Part shown: one piece after another, positions 7,286 through 14,875 of the stretch
Layout: each line of letters opens with the position of its first letter
Numbering within the stretch: position 1 is the first letter of the stretch
Assembly (NCBI GenBank): GCA_964432945.1
Contig: CAYSPO010000031.1
Coordinates: 1-15,782, forward strand
Length of the DNA stretch: 15,782 bases
Source: CAYSPO01 sp964432945
GTDB lineage: Bacteria; Bacillota; Clostridia; Tissierellales; Peptoniphilaceae
Reading direction: 5' to 3'
Program-made: the position numbers and the translations under genes
Notes under the pieces: model-generated
What the model saw: the letters and a program-made list of their open reading frames with translations, nothing else
What the model was told of the DNA's origin: nothing
Databases searched by the model: none

Positions 7286-9466
7286 CTATAAAATCTCAAG
7301 TGGTGCAATATCAGACCTTAGTTTTTTAAGACCTGCTTTTTCAAAAGAAATAACAAGTTCTTTTCCTTCGATAGTTATTATCGTTCCTACACCAAACTTT
7401 TTATGTTTAACTTTATCGCCTAGCTTGTAAACTTCATCTTGTTGTTTCTGTAAACTTTCTTTTCTTTCTTGAATACTATATTTCATATAATCTAGATCCC
7501 AATTCTGACTTTTATCTCTGGGATTTGATTTCACATTAGACACATAATCTCTCCTTTCTTCTTCATATTCGATGGTATCCTCTAATTCATTGATAAACCT
7601 AGATTTAGTTGATCCAATTAGAGAACCAAAAACTCGCCTTGACCTTGCTGAACTTAAATAAAGTAAGTCTTCAGCCCTAGTTATGGCGACATAAAATAAT
7701 CTTCTTTCTTCTTCTATATTATTTTCATCTATTGAAAATTTGCTTGGAAACAAACCATCTTCAAGTCCACCTGCAAAAACCACAGGATATTCAAGTCCCT
7801 TAGCTGAGTGGATTGTCATAAGACTAACACCTGTTTTCTCATCTGTTTTCTCTGTGTCACTCATAAGAGAAACTTGTGATAAATAATCTTCTAAGGTACT
7901 TTCAGGATTAAGCTCTATGTAAGTCGCTATCGAAGATAAAAATGAATCAATATTTTCTAACCTAGATCTAGCTTCAATAGTAGCTTCATTTTCTAACTGA
8001 CTAACAATTCCTGTTAACTTAACAATTTCAGAAATACTAAAAAATAAATCTTTTTCTTCTAAAATTTCCTTTGATTTAGTAATAATTGCATTGAAATCTT
8101 CCAGCCCTTGTCTGGCACGAGAAGGCAAAATATCTAAAGCATGTGGCATTTGAATAAACTCTCCAATGGCCAAAGAATCAGATGCACCCGCCTTTGCTAA
8201 TTTATTAATACTCGCATCTCCAATACCTCTCTTTGGTTCATTGATTACCCTCTTTAGGGAAATATCATCTTTAGGATTAACTATAACCCTGAGATATGCC
8301 ATTATATCTTTGATTTCTTTTCTATCATAGAATTTAAGTCCCCCTATAACAACATAAGGAACTCCTCCGTAAACTAACTCTTCTTCTATAACTCTAGACT
8401 GTGCATTTGTACGATAAAGAACAGCCATATCAGAATAAGGTCTACCTTCTTCTCTTAGTTCTTTCATCTTTAGTACAATAGCTCTTGCTTCTTCATTCTC
8501 ACTAGAAAATTCTTTATATTGAGGTTTTTCTCCAGTGGCCCTAGAAGTCCATAAATTTTTATCTTTTCTTTCACTATTATTTGCAATCACTTTATTTGCA
8601 GCATTGAGGATATTCTCAGTAGACCTATAATTTTCTTCCAGTAATACAACCTTAGCACCCTTAAAATCATTTTCGAAGTTCAAAATATTACTAATATCTG
8701 CCCCTCTCCAGCCATAAATAGATTGGTCGTTATCCCCAACAACGCAGATATTTTTATGTTTACCGGACAATATTTTTGTCAATTCATATTGAGCACCATT
8801 AGTATCTTGGTACTCATCAACAAATACATATTGAAATTTATCTTGGTAATATAATCTAGTTTTTTCATCTGTTTTTAATAACTCAATTGTTTTAACTATT
8901 AAATCATCAAAATCAAAGGAATTATAAATCTCTTTTTTTGACTCATAAGATCTAAAAATTCTTCCCATTGCCATGGTTTTTGGATCATTGCCATAAACTT
9001 CCCAGTATTCATCAGGAGTAACTCCTTCATTTTTTGCTTTAGAAATACTAGCCAAAGCTGAATTATAAGAGATAACTTTATCTGAAAAATCCATCTCTTT
9101 GTAAATTTCTTTTAATAAAGTTTTTTGGTCATCTCTATCATAAATAGTAAAATTACTAGTATAACCAATTTTTTCAGCACCTCTTCTTAGCATTCTCACG
9201 CCAATGGAATGAAAAGTTCCAATCCACATAGAAGATATATCCCTTTTCAAAAGAACTTCTACCCTGTCTTTCATTTCCTTGGCAGCCTTATTAGTAAAGG
9301 TAATAGCTAATACTCTAGAAAAATCTATATTTTTGTTCTCAATTAAATATGCGATCTTGGTGGTGAGGACGCGGGTTTTCCCGCTTCCTGCACCTGCCAA
9401 GACCAGCATAGGTCCTTCAGTATTTACAACAGCTTCATGCTGCCTTTCATTTAAGTTTTTAAGCAT
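7286..9466 (-). CDS. pcrA: UvrD/PcrA-family 3'-5' DNA helicase
   Basis: PcrA is the essential superfamily 1A helicase of Gram-positive bacteria, acting in nucleotide excision repair, rolling-circle replication and removal of RecA filaments. I start it at the ATG at 9466 (726 aa), which has GGAGG at 9475-9471 and matches the usual N-terminus (LKNLNERQHEAV). The open frame extends to a GTG at 9502, but that would overlap the upstream gene by 26 nt and adds 12 residues the family lacks. Motifs: Walker A AGAGSGKT (24-31), motif Ia ITFTNKAAKEM, Walker B FVDEYQDTN, motif III GDNDQSIYGWRGAD, motif V TIHSAKGLEYP and motif VI YVAITRAE. The extreme C-terminus (VKHKKFGVGTI) is the Tudor-like fold typical of PcrA, distinguishing it from Rep. 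Ten nt separate it from the DUF436 gene. Confidence 0.96.
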   Translation of the reverse strand: MLKNLNERQHEAVVNTEGPMLVLAGAGSGKTRVLTTKIAYLIENKNIDFSRVLAITFTNKAAKEMKDRVEVLLKRDISSMWIGTFHSIGVRMLRRGAEKIGYTSNFTIYDRDDQKTLLKEIYKEMDFSDKVISYNSALASISKAKNEGVTPDEYWEVYGNDPKTMAMGRIFRSYESKKEIYNSFDFDDLIVKTIELLKTDEKTRLYYQDKFQYVFVDEYQDTNGAQYELTKILSGKHKNICVVGDNDQSIYGWRGADISNILNFENDFKGAKVVLLEENYRSTENILNAANKVIANNSERKDKNLWTSRATGEKPQYKEFSSENEEARAIVLKMKELREEGRPYSDMAVLYRTNAQSRVIEEELVYGGVPYVVIGGLKFYDRKEIKDIMAYLRVIVNPKDDISLKRVINEPKRGIGDASINKLAKAGASDSLAIGEFIQMPHALDILPSRARQGLEDFNAIITKSKEILEEKDLFFSISEIVKLTGIVSQLENEATIEARSRLENIDSFLSSIATYIELNPESTLEDYLSQVSLMSDTEKTDEKTGVSLMTIHSAKGLEYPVVFAGGLEDGLFPSKFSIDENNIEEERRLFYVAITRAEDLLYLSSARSRRVFGSLIGSTKSRFINELEDTIEYEEERRDYVSNVKSNPRDKSQNWDLDYMKYSIQERKESLQKQQDEVYKLGDKVKHKKFGVGTIITIEGKELVISFEKAGLKKLRSDIAPLEIL

Positions 9467-9470
9467 TAAT

Positions 9471-9475
9471 CCTCC
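9471..9475 (-). promoter_or_regulatory. pcrA ribosome binding site that decides its start
   Basis: GGAGG on the minus strand (9475-9471) sits 4 nt before the ATG at 9466 and directly after the stop codon of the DUF436 gene (9479-9477). The in-frame GTG at 9502 has no comparable upstream signal, so the shorter PcrA is preferred. Confidence 0.7.
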
Positions 9476-9476
9476 A

Positions 9477-10016
9477 TTAATAGTGAATGGCTCTTTCTCC
9501 ACCCACTAATTTATCTCTAGAACGTAAAGCTGTTAAATGAGCTTTTCCAATTTCCTTAACCTTTAATCTAACAGGAACTTGGACAAATTTAACATGCATT
9601 CCAATTGAAGTATCTCCAATATCTAAACCAGCTTTCGCTACAACATGTTCGATCATAACTGGATCTTTAAATAGTTTATAAGCAGCCATACTCATAGCCC
9701 CACCAGCATGAAGGGCTGGCACAACATTTACAATTTCATAATCTTTTTTCTCAGCTATTTCTCTTTCAATAACTAAAGATCTATTTATATGCTCACAGCC
9801 TTGAACAGCTAGAAAAATTCCCTCTTTATCTAATATTGAGTGGATTTCTTCTACAACTGCAAAGCCAACTTCCTCACTAGAATCTTTGCCGATTATACCA
9901 CCAACTACTTCGCTAGAACTTCCTCCTAAAACAAAAATATCCCCCTTCTTAAGGCCGGATACTTCTAGGAGCTCTTCAGTTGCTTGTCTAACTTGTTCTT
10001 TTATTTGTTCAATCAT
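9477..10016 (-). CDS. DUF436/TIGR01440 family protein (YwlG-like)
   Basis: A 179-residue soluble protein of the DUF436 (UPF0340) family, represented by B. subtilis YwlG; no biochemical function is established for the family. Recognisable family blocks are GGSSSEVVGG (31-40), GCEHINRSLVIE (73-84), the VPALHAGGAMSMAAY region (about 99-113), and the C-terminal HVKFVQVPVR...GKAHLTALRSRDKLVGGER segment. No signal peptide or membrane segment is apparent. It is the first gene of the eight-gene operon, with ribosome binding site GAGAGGAG upstream of the ATG and a clear promoter. Placement ahead of pcrA is the only functional hint. Confidence 0.92.
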   Translation of the reverse strand: MIEQIKEQVRQATEELLEVSGLKKGDIFVLGGSSSEVVGGIIGKDSSEEVGFAVVEEIHSILDKEGIFLAVQGCEHINRSLVIEREIAEKKDYEIVNVVPALHAGGAMSMAAYKLFKDPVMIEHVVAKAGLDIGDTSIGMHVKFVQVPVRLKVKEIGKAHLTALRSRDKLVGGERAIHY

Positions 10017-10051
10017 TAGAATCTCCTCTCAATCGTTATTTCTTTTCATAT

Positions 10052-10079
10052 ATTATACCACAAATCCCAGTATTTCCAA
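10052..10079 (-). promoter_or_regulatory. Promoter of the DUF436-pcrA-ligA-gatCAB-rdgB-yfcE operon
   Basis: On the minus strand, TATAAT (10057-10052) is preceded by TGG, making an extended -10. A TTGGAA -35-like hexamer lies 16 nt upstream (10079-10074). The start codon of the first gene is about 35 nt downstream. No other convincing promoter was seen between the tightly packed genes, so this probably drives all eight. Confidence 0.7.
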
Positions 10080-10318
10080 ACATACTAAGAATATACAATG
10101 TCTAATTTTACACAAATATATAAGTTATTTAAGTGGAAAATGTTATTTAATAAGCATAATAAAATATAATGTTTTCTAAATAACTAAAATTATAATATTA
10201 ATTATTAATCTTATAATTAGTTTCAACCTATAAATCCTATTTAAGTAAAGAAAAGTTAATAAATATTCATTTTCTAATTGTTACAAAGTCGAATTTTTTT
10301 ATGTATTCTATCCTTCTA
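10080..10318. other. AT-rich intergenic spacer between divergent units
   Basis: This spacer is extremely AT-rich and holds no convincing gene on either strand. I see an imperfect inverted repeat with arms near 10184-10195 and 10211-10220 (ATTATAA against TTATAAT plus flanking CTA/TAG), and two copies of GTTATTTA near 10124 and 10142. Neither has a GC-rich stem or a known riboswitch pattern. The region most likely holds only upstream promoter sequence (AT-rich UP elements) for the two divergent units. Confidence 0.5.
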
Positions 10319-10347
10319 TTGAAATTAATCCATTTGACTAATATAAT
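10319..10347 (+). promoter_or_regulatory. Promoter of the tandem degV operon
   Basis: TTGAAA (10319-10324) and TATAAT (10342-10347) are separated by exactly 17 nt, a near-consensus vegetative promoter. Transcription would begin near 10354, giving a leader of about 25 nt that includes the ribosome binding site GGAG (10369-10372) before the ATG at 10380. Confidence 0.8.
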
Positions 10348-10356
10348 GTTATTAGT
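10337..10356. promoter_or_regulatory. Inverted repeat over the degV -10 and start site (possible operator)
   Basis: ACTAATA (10337-10343) and TATTAGT (10350-10356) are perfect 7-bp inverted arms around a 6-nt centre. The left arm overlaps the -10 hexamer and the right arm covers the predicted start point. The position suits a repressor operator, but AT-rich DNA yields such repeats by chance and no known regulator site was recognised. Confidence 0.4.
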
Positions 10357-10379
10357 AATTTTAAGATTGGAGAATATAC

Positions 10380-11255
10380 ATGACCTATATTATTACAACT
10401 GACTCATCAGTCGATGTAGGAAGAAAACACCTACAAGAAATTGGAATAGATGTTATAAATTACAAATATGAATTAAATGGAAATTTTTATGAAGATGATG
10501 GTGAAGCTAGCCAGTCTTATGATGAATTTTATGATATTTTAGATAGACCTGATTCTTCAGGAAAAACTTCAGCAATTAATACATTAGAATATATAGAGTT
10601 CTTTAAAAAATATCTTGAAAATGGAAATGATGTTATTCATGTAATGCTTTCTTCTGGACTTTCAAGTTCCTATAATAACGCTTGTTTAGCAAAGGCTGAA
10701 TTAGAAGAAACTTATCCTAATAATAAACTTTTAATAATAGACTCAAAGCTCGCTAGCTCTGCAGTTGCTTTATTAGTAGATAAACTAGCCTCACTTAGAG
10801 ATGAAGGAATGTCTATGGAAGATGTTTATAATTGGGGAGAAGAAAACAAATACTTTATTCACGCTTTTTTCACTTCAACAGATCTTGCACATTTTGTTAG
10901 AGGAGGACGCTTATCTGCTCCTGTAGGTACTATCGGAGGAAAATTAAACATTTGCCCTCTTATGAGAATAGATAAAGAAGGTAAGCTAACTATTGAAAAA
11001 ATTATTAGAACTCCAAAGAAAGCATATTCTACTGAATTAAAGTACTTTGAAAAATTAAGAATAAAAGATACACCAATATATGTAAACCATGCAAAAACCT
11101 ATGAGGACTTTAACTATTTTGTAGATAAAGTTGAAAAAATAGCTCCTGAAGTTGATGTTAGATCTAGCCTTGCTAGAGTAGGTACAACTATTGGTGTTCA
11201 TACTGGTCCTAAGACTATATGCGTTTTCTTCTGGTCAGATAAGAGCAGGTGGTAA
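10380..11255 (+). CDS. DegV family protein 1 (FakB-like fatty-acid-binding protein)
   Basis: DegV proteins bind a fatty acid; those called FakB present it to the kinase FakA to make acyl-phosphate for phospholipid synthesis. This 291-aa protein has the family layout: N-terminal TDSS (7-10), KTSAIN (62-67, where many members have TSQPS), SSGLSSSY (91-98), DSKLAS (121-126), GGRLSA (175-180) and a C-terminal IGVHTGP (271-277) containing the conserved histidine near the lipid head group. The start has GGAG 7 nt upstream. It is first in a two-gene operon with a paralogue 66 nt downstream and a near-consensus promoter. No FakA (Dak-domain) gene is in the window, so the FakB role is inferred from family only. 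Confidence 0.9.
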   Translation: MTYIITTDSSVDVGRKHLQEIGIDVINYKYELNGNFYEDDGEASQSYDEFYDILDRPDSSGKTSAINTLEYIEFFKKYLENGNDVIHVMLSSGLSSSYNNACLAKAELEETYPNNKLLIIDSKLASSAVALLVDKLASLRDEGMSMEDVYNWGEENKYFIHAFFTSTDLAHFVRGGRLSAPVGTIGGKLNICPLMRIDKEGKLTIEKIIRTPKKAYSTELKYFEKLRIKDTPIYVNHAKTYEDFNYFVDKVEKIAPEVDVRSSLARVGTTIGVHTGPKTICVFFWSDKSRW

Positions 11256-11309
11256 ATTCCTAATTGTTTTATTTATAAATTCATGGTAAACTCATTAAAA
11301 TACGAAATA

Positions 11310-11316
11310 GAGAGGA
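11310..11316 (+). promoter_or_regulatory. Ribosome binding site of the second degV gene, deciding its start
   Basis: GAGAGGA lies 5 nt before the ATG at 11322. The earlier in-frame ATG at 11283 has no such site and would add 13 residues that do not match the MxFYITTDSS opening shared with the upstream paralogue. Confidence 0.75.
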
Positions 11317-11321
11317 ACAAT

Positions 11322-12182
11322 ATGGCATTTTATATTACAACAGATTCTTCGGCAGATTATAATAGAGAGTTATTGAAAAGCAAAAACATTGGTATAGTAG
11401 ACTTAAAATTTGACCTTGATGGCAAAAGTTATAGCGATAATGGTGAGTCTATTTCATATGACGATTTTTACGACCGCCTAGACCAAGGAAGCACTTCAAA
11501 GACATCAGCAGTCAATACAGCTGAATTTACAGAGTTTTTTGAAAGTTATCTAAAGAAGGGTCAAGATGTATTTTATATTGGATTATCTTCAGAGTTATCC
11601 AGTACCTATCATAATGCCTTAAGAGCAAAACAGGAATTAGAAGAAAAATATCCAGAGAGAAAAATTTATATAGTTGAGTCCAAGTTAGCTAGTTCAAGCC
11701 TAGGTCTTATCTTAGAAAAAGTAGTTAGTATGCAAAATGATGGTATTTCTCTTGATGAAATTTACAAGTGGGTTGAAGCTAATCAAACGAGATTTCAAAC
11801 TTGGGTTTCTGCAACTGACTTATCTTTTTTAGCTAAGGGAGGTCGTTTATCAGCTCCTAAAGCCTTTGTAGGAAAAATGCTAAAAATTTGCCCAGTTCTT
11901 AGAATTAATGAAGAAGGTAAATTAGTAATCGATGAAAAAATCAGATCAAAGAAAAAATCTTATCAATATTTAATTGATAAATACGCAAGTACAGGTGTAA
12001 AAGATCAAAAACTTGTAGTTAGCTATTCAAAATATATAGAAGATGCTGAACTATTCAAATCTTATCTTTTAGATAAATATCCTGAACTTGAAAATTTAAT
12101 TCATATTGATAGAATAGGTTCTACAGTAGGAAGTCACACAGGACCATGTACTTTAATATTTTGCTTTGAAACGGAAGAATAA
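11322..12182 (+). CDS. DegV family protein 2 (FakB-like fatty-acid-binding protein)
   Basis: This 286-aa paralogue aligns with the preceding gene along its whole length: TDSS (7-10), TSAVN (61-65), SSELSSTY (89-96), ESKLASS (119-125), GGRLSA (173-178) and VGSHTGP (269-275). The start is the ATG at 11322; the open frame reaches back to 11283 without a ribosome binding site. The two copies differ in many residues lining the expected lipid tunnel, so this is an old duplication rather than a recent one. In S. aureus, FakB paralogues divide saturated and unsaturated fatty acids; a similar split here is plausible but cannot be read from sequence. It is followed by a strong terminator 14 nt after the stop. 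Confidence 0.9.
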   Translation: MAFYITTDSSADYNRELLKSKNIGIVDLKFDLDGKSYSDNGESISYDDFYDRLDQGSTSKTSAVNTAEFTEFFESYLKKGQDVFYIGLSSELSSTYHNALRAKQELEEKYPERKIYIVESKLASSSLGLILEKVVSMQNDGISLDEIYKWVEANQTRFQTWVSATDLSFLAKGGRLSAPKAFVGKMLKICPVLRINEEGKLVIDEKIRSKKKSYQYLIDKYASTGVKDQKLVVSYSKYIEDAELFKSYLLDKYPELENLIHIDRIGSTVGSHTGPCTLIFCFETEE

Positions 12183-12195
12183 ATTAATAAAGTTA

Positions 12196-12227
12196 AATCC
12201 TAATCTTTTTAGATTAGGATTTTTTTG
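12196..12227 (+). terminator. Rho-independent terminator of the degV operon
   Basis: A perfect 12-bp stem, AAATCCTAATCT (12196-12207) and AGATTAGGATTT (12212-12223), closes a TTTT loop and runs into a T tract (12221-12227). It begins 14 nt after the stop codon of the second degV gene. Confidence 0.9.
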
Positions 12228-12247
12228 AATATATACTATATTTACTT

Positions 12248-12285
12248 AAAAAAAAGACAGCATAGATATTAATATCTATGCTGTC
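12248..12285 (-). terminator. Rho-independent terminator of the dnaJ-clpB unit
   Basis: A perfect 30-nt palindrome (12256-12285, arms GACAGCATAGATATT and its complement) is followed on the minus strand by eight U (12255-12248). It starts 10 nt after the clpB stop. The palindrome has no free loop in DNA; in RNA the central AU pairs would open to form one. Confidence 0.88.
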
Positions 12286-12295
12286 CAAGATACCT

Positions 12296-14860
12296 TTACT
12301 CAAATACTAAACTTCCACCTTCAACATCTACCTTAACATGATCTCCTTCTGATACTTCCCCACTGAGAATTTTCCTACCTAAATCTGTTTCTATATTTTG
12401 TTGTAGGTATCTTTTAATAGGTCTAGCACCAAACTGTGGTGTGTATGCTCTTTCAATAATAAAGTCTTTTGCTTTTTCTGAAAGTTCAATAGTAATTGAT
12501 TTTTCTTCAAGCTTTTTATCAAGGAAATTCATTTGTATATCAATTATTGAGTTAATATCTTCCTTGCTAAGTGGCTTAAATATTACTATCTCATCAATTC
12601 TATTTAAGAACTCAGGTCTAAACCTTAATTTCAATTCATTTTCTACTTTTTCTCTAGTAGTTACTGATATTTCTCCATTTTCTAATGAATCTTCAATTAT
12701 ATATGGAGAACCAATATTTGAAGTCATTATTATTACAGTATTCTTAAAATCAACTGTTCTTCCTTGGTTATCAGTAAGTCTACCATCATCTAATACTTGT
12801 AGTAAAATATTGAAAACATCAGGATGAGCTTTTTCTATCTCATCAAACAATACTACTGAATATGGTTTTCTTCTTACAGCTTCTGTTAATTGTCCCCCTT
12901 CTTCATAACCTACATATCCTGGAGGAGAACCAACTAATCTTGAAACTGAATGTTTTTCCATATACTCAGACATATCTATTCTTATTAAGTTATTTTCATC
13001 GTCGAACATAGCTTCTGTAAGAGCTTTTGCAAGTTCTGTTTTACCAACTCCTGTTGGCCCTAAGAACATAAATGAGCCATTTGGTTGGTTAATATCTTTT
13101 AACCCTGACTTTGCTCTTATAATAGCTTCTGTTACAGCTGAAACAGCTTCATCTTGGCCAACAACTCTCTTATGAAGAGTTTTATCTAGGTTTAATATTT
13201 TTTCTCTTTCAGTTTCATTTAATTTTGAAACAGGAATACCTGTCCATTGAGAAACTACCTGTGCTATATCTTCATCGGTAACTTCTTCTTTAAGCATACC
13301 AGCCTCTTTAACTTCTGCATCTTTTAATTCTTTTTCAAGGCTAACTAGCTTACCATATTGAAGTTCTGATAATTTTTCATAATCATAATTTCTTCTGGCT
13401 TCTTCCATTTCAATCTTAACTTGATCTATTTCTTCCTTAATATCTCTAGCCTTATTTATTTCTTTCTTTTCTCTTTCCCATCTAGCAAACTCTTCGTCAT
13501 AGTTTTCTTTTAATTCTGAAAGTTCTAGGTCAAGTTCTTCTAATCTTTCTTTAGATTTTTTATCGGTTTCTTTCTTTAGAGAAAGTCTTTCAATTTCCAT
13601 TTGAAGAATTCTTCTTTTCATTTCGTCCATATGACTAGGCATAGAATCTATTTCAGTTTTAACTAAAGCTGAAGCCTCATCCATAAGGTCTATTGCCTTA
13701 TCTGGCAAAAACCTATCTGTTATATATCTATCTGAAAGAGTAGCTGCTGCAACAACGGCATTGTCGGATATCCTTATACCATGATGAATTTCATATTTTT
13801 CTTTAATACCTCTTAAAATAGAAATAGTATCTTCAACAGTTGGCTGATCTACCATAACTGGTTGAAATCTTCTTTCTAAAGCACCATCTTTTTCTATATA
13901 TTTTCTATACTCATTTAGTGTAGTTGCACCAATAGTTTGCATTTCTCCTCTTGCTAACATTGGCTTTAACATATTTGAAGCATCAAGAGACCCTTCAGAA
14001 GCACCAGCCCCTACGATAGTATGAAGCTCGTCAATAAAAAGAATAATTTCTCCTTCAGATTCTTTAATTTCTTCAAGAACATCCTTTAATCTTTCTTCAA
14101 ACTCACCTCTATATTTTGCACCGGCAATTAAAGAACCCATATCAAGTTCATAAACAGTTTTTCCCTTTAATGACTCTGGGACATCATTATTTATTATTCT
14201 TAAGGCAAGTCCTTCTACAATCGCAGTTTTACCTACACCTGGCTCTCCGATTAAAACAGGATTATTTTTTGTTCTTCTTGAAAGTATCCTTATTGTGTGT
14301 CTAATTTCCTCATCTCTACCAATGATAGGATCTATCTTACCTTCTCTGGCATATTTAGTTAAATCTCTACCGTATTCATGAAGAACTGACTCTCCACTTA
14401 AATTCGGATCATTATTATCTATTGTTTGACCTTGCCTTAATCCAAGCAAAGTGTCTTTGAATGCATCATAACTTATATTATATTTTTTGAAAATTTGTGC
14501 ATTATCAGAATTCTTTGACTTAAGCATTACCATATATAAATGCTCAACGGAAACAAAGGAGTCTCCAAGAGCATTCATCTCATCTTCTGCCCTTAATAGA
14601 ATTTGCTGATAAGCAGTTGATGGATATACATTTCCCCCGTCTTGTCGAGGTAAACTAGCCACCTTGCTTGCTACTTCTCTAATATAAGCTCCAGTATCAA
14701 CGTCCATAAGATTTAGAATTTCTCTTATATAAGAGTCTCCTTGAACTAGAGCCATATGAAGATGTAGGTCTGTGACTTCAGGATTTCCATTTTTGATAGC
14801 AATCTTTTGTGATTCACTAATTACTTCTAAAGTTTTTTTAGTATACTTATTTTCTTCCAT
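12296..14860 (-). CDS. clpB: ATP-dependent disaggregase ClpB
   Basis: ClpB is the hexameric AAA+ chaperone that extracts polypeptides from aggregates together with DnaK/DnaJ/GrpE. I start it at the ATG at 14860 (854 aa), which has GGAAGGGTG 6 nt upstream; an in-frame GTG at 14869 would lie inside that site. Domains: Clp N-domain (about 1-145); NBD1 with Walker A GEPGVGKT (205-212), pore loop KYRGEFE (249-255) and Walker B IILFIDE (272-278); the coiled-coil middle domain (about 405-520) that marks ClpB rather than ClpC/ClpA; and NBD2 with GPTGVGKT (601-608), pore loop GYVGYEEGG (648-656) and Walker B VVLFDEIEKAH (669-679). No ClpP-binding tripeptide loop was noted. It follows the dnaJ-like gene by 14 nt. 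Confidence 0.96.
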   Translation of the reverse strand: MEENKYTKKTLEVISESQKIAIKNGNPEVTDLHLHMALVQGDSYIREILNLMDVDTGAYIREVASKVASLPRQDGGNVYPSTAYQQILLRAEDEMNALGDSFVSVEHLYMVMLKSKNSDNAQIFKKYNISYDAFKDTLLGLRQGQTIDNNDPNLSGESVLHEYGRDLTKYAREGKIDPIIGRDEEIRHTIRILSRRTKNNPVLIGEPGVGKTAIVEGLALRIINNDVPESLKGKTVYELDMGSLIAGAKYRGEFEERLKDVLEEIKESEGEIILFIDELHTIVGAGASEGSLDASNMLKPMLARGEMQTIGATTLNEYRKYIEKDGALERRFQPVMVDQPTVEDTISILRGIKEKYEIHHGIRISDNAVVAAATLSDRYITDRFLPDKAIDLMDEASALVKTEIDSMPSHMDEMKRRILQMEIERLSLKKETDKKSKERLEELDLELSELKENYDEEFARWEREKKEINKARDIKEEIDQVKIEMEEARRNYDYEKLSELQYGKLVSLEKELKDAEVKEAGMLKEEVTDEDIAQVVSQWTGIPVSKLNETEREKILNLDKTLHKRVVGQDEAVSAVTEAIIRAKSGLKDINQPNGSFMFLGPTGVGKTELAKALTEAMFDDENNLIRIDMSEYMEKHSVSRLVGSPPGYVGYEEGGQLTEAVRRKPYSVVLFDEIEKAHPDVFNILLQVLDDGRLTDNQGRTVDFKNTVIIMTSNIGSPYIIEDSLENGEISVTTREKVENELKLRFRPEFLNRIDEIVIFKPLSKEDINSIIDIQMNFLDKKLEEKSITIELSEKAKDFIIERAYTPQFGARPIKRYLQQNIETDLGRKILSGEVSEGDHVKVDVEGGSLVFE

Positions 14861-14866
14861 AAATTT

Positions 14867-14875
14867 CACCCTTCC
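14867..14875 (-). promoter_or_regulatory. clpB ribosome binding site
   Basis: GGAAGGGTG on the minus strand overlaps the last base of the dnaJ-like gene's stop codon (14877-14875) and lies 6 nt before the ATG at 14860. It fixes the clpB start and implies coupled translation of the chaperone pair. Confidence 0.7.

Noticed and set aside
9467..9502. GTG at 9502 as the pcrA start.
   Set aside because: It overlaps the upstream gene, has no ribosome binding site and adds residues outside the family. The ATG at 9466 has GGAGG in front.
9886..10179. Plus-strand open frame running from within the DUF436 gene into the spacer.
   Set aside because: It is antisense to conserved coding sequence, resembles no family I know and lacks a credible start signal.
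10080..10318. Riboswitch or small RNA in the AT-rich spacer.
   Set aside because: Only weak AU-only inverted repeats are present, with no terminator or recognisable aptamer motif.
10334..10339. TTGACT as the -35 of the degV promoter.
   Set aside because: The matching -10 (around 10356) is poor, while TTGAAA (10319) and TATAAT (10342) form a near-consensus pair with 17-nt spacing.
11283..11321. ATG at 11283 as the start of the second degV gene.
   Set aside because: It lacks a ribosome binding site and its extra 13 residues have no counterpart in the upstream paralogue; GAGAGGA precedes the ATG at 11322.
12441..12827. Plus-strand open frame opposite clpB.
   Set aside because: It is antisense to a conserved ClpB segment, serine/isoleucine-rich in the way AT-rich complements are, and has no ribosome binding site.
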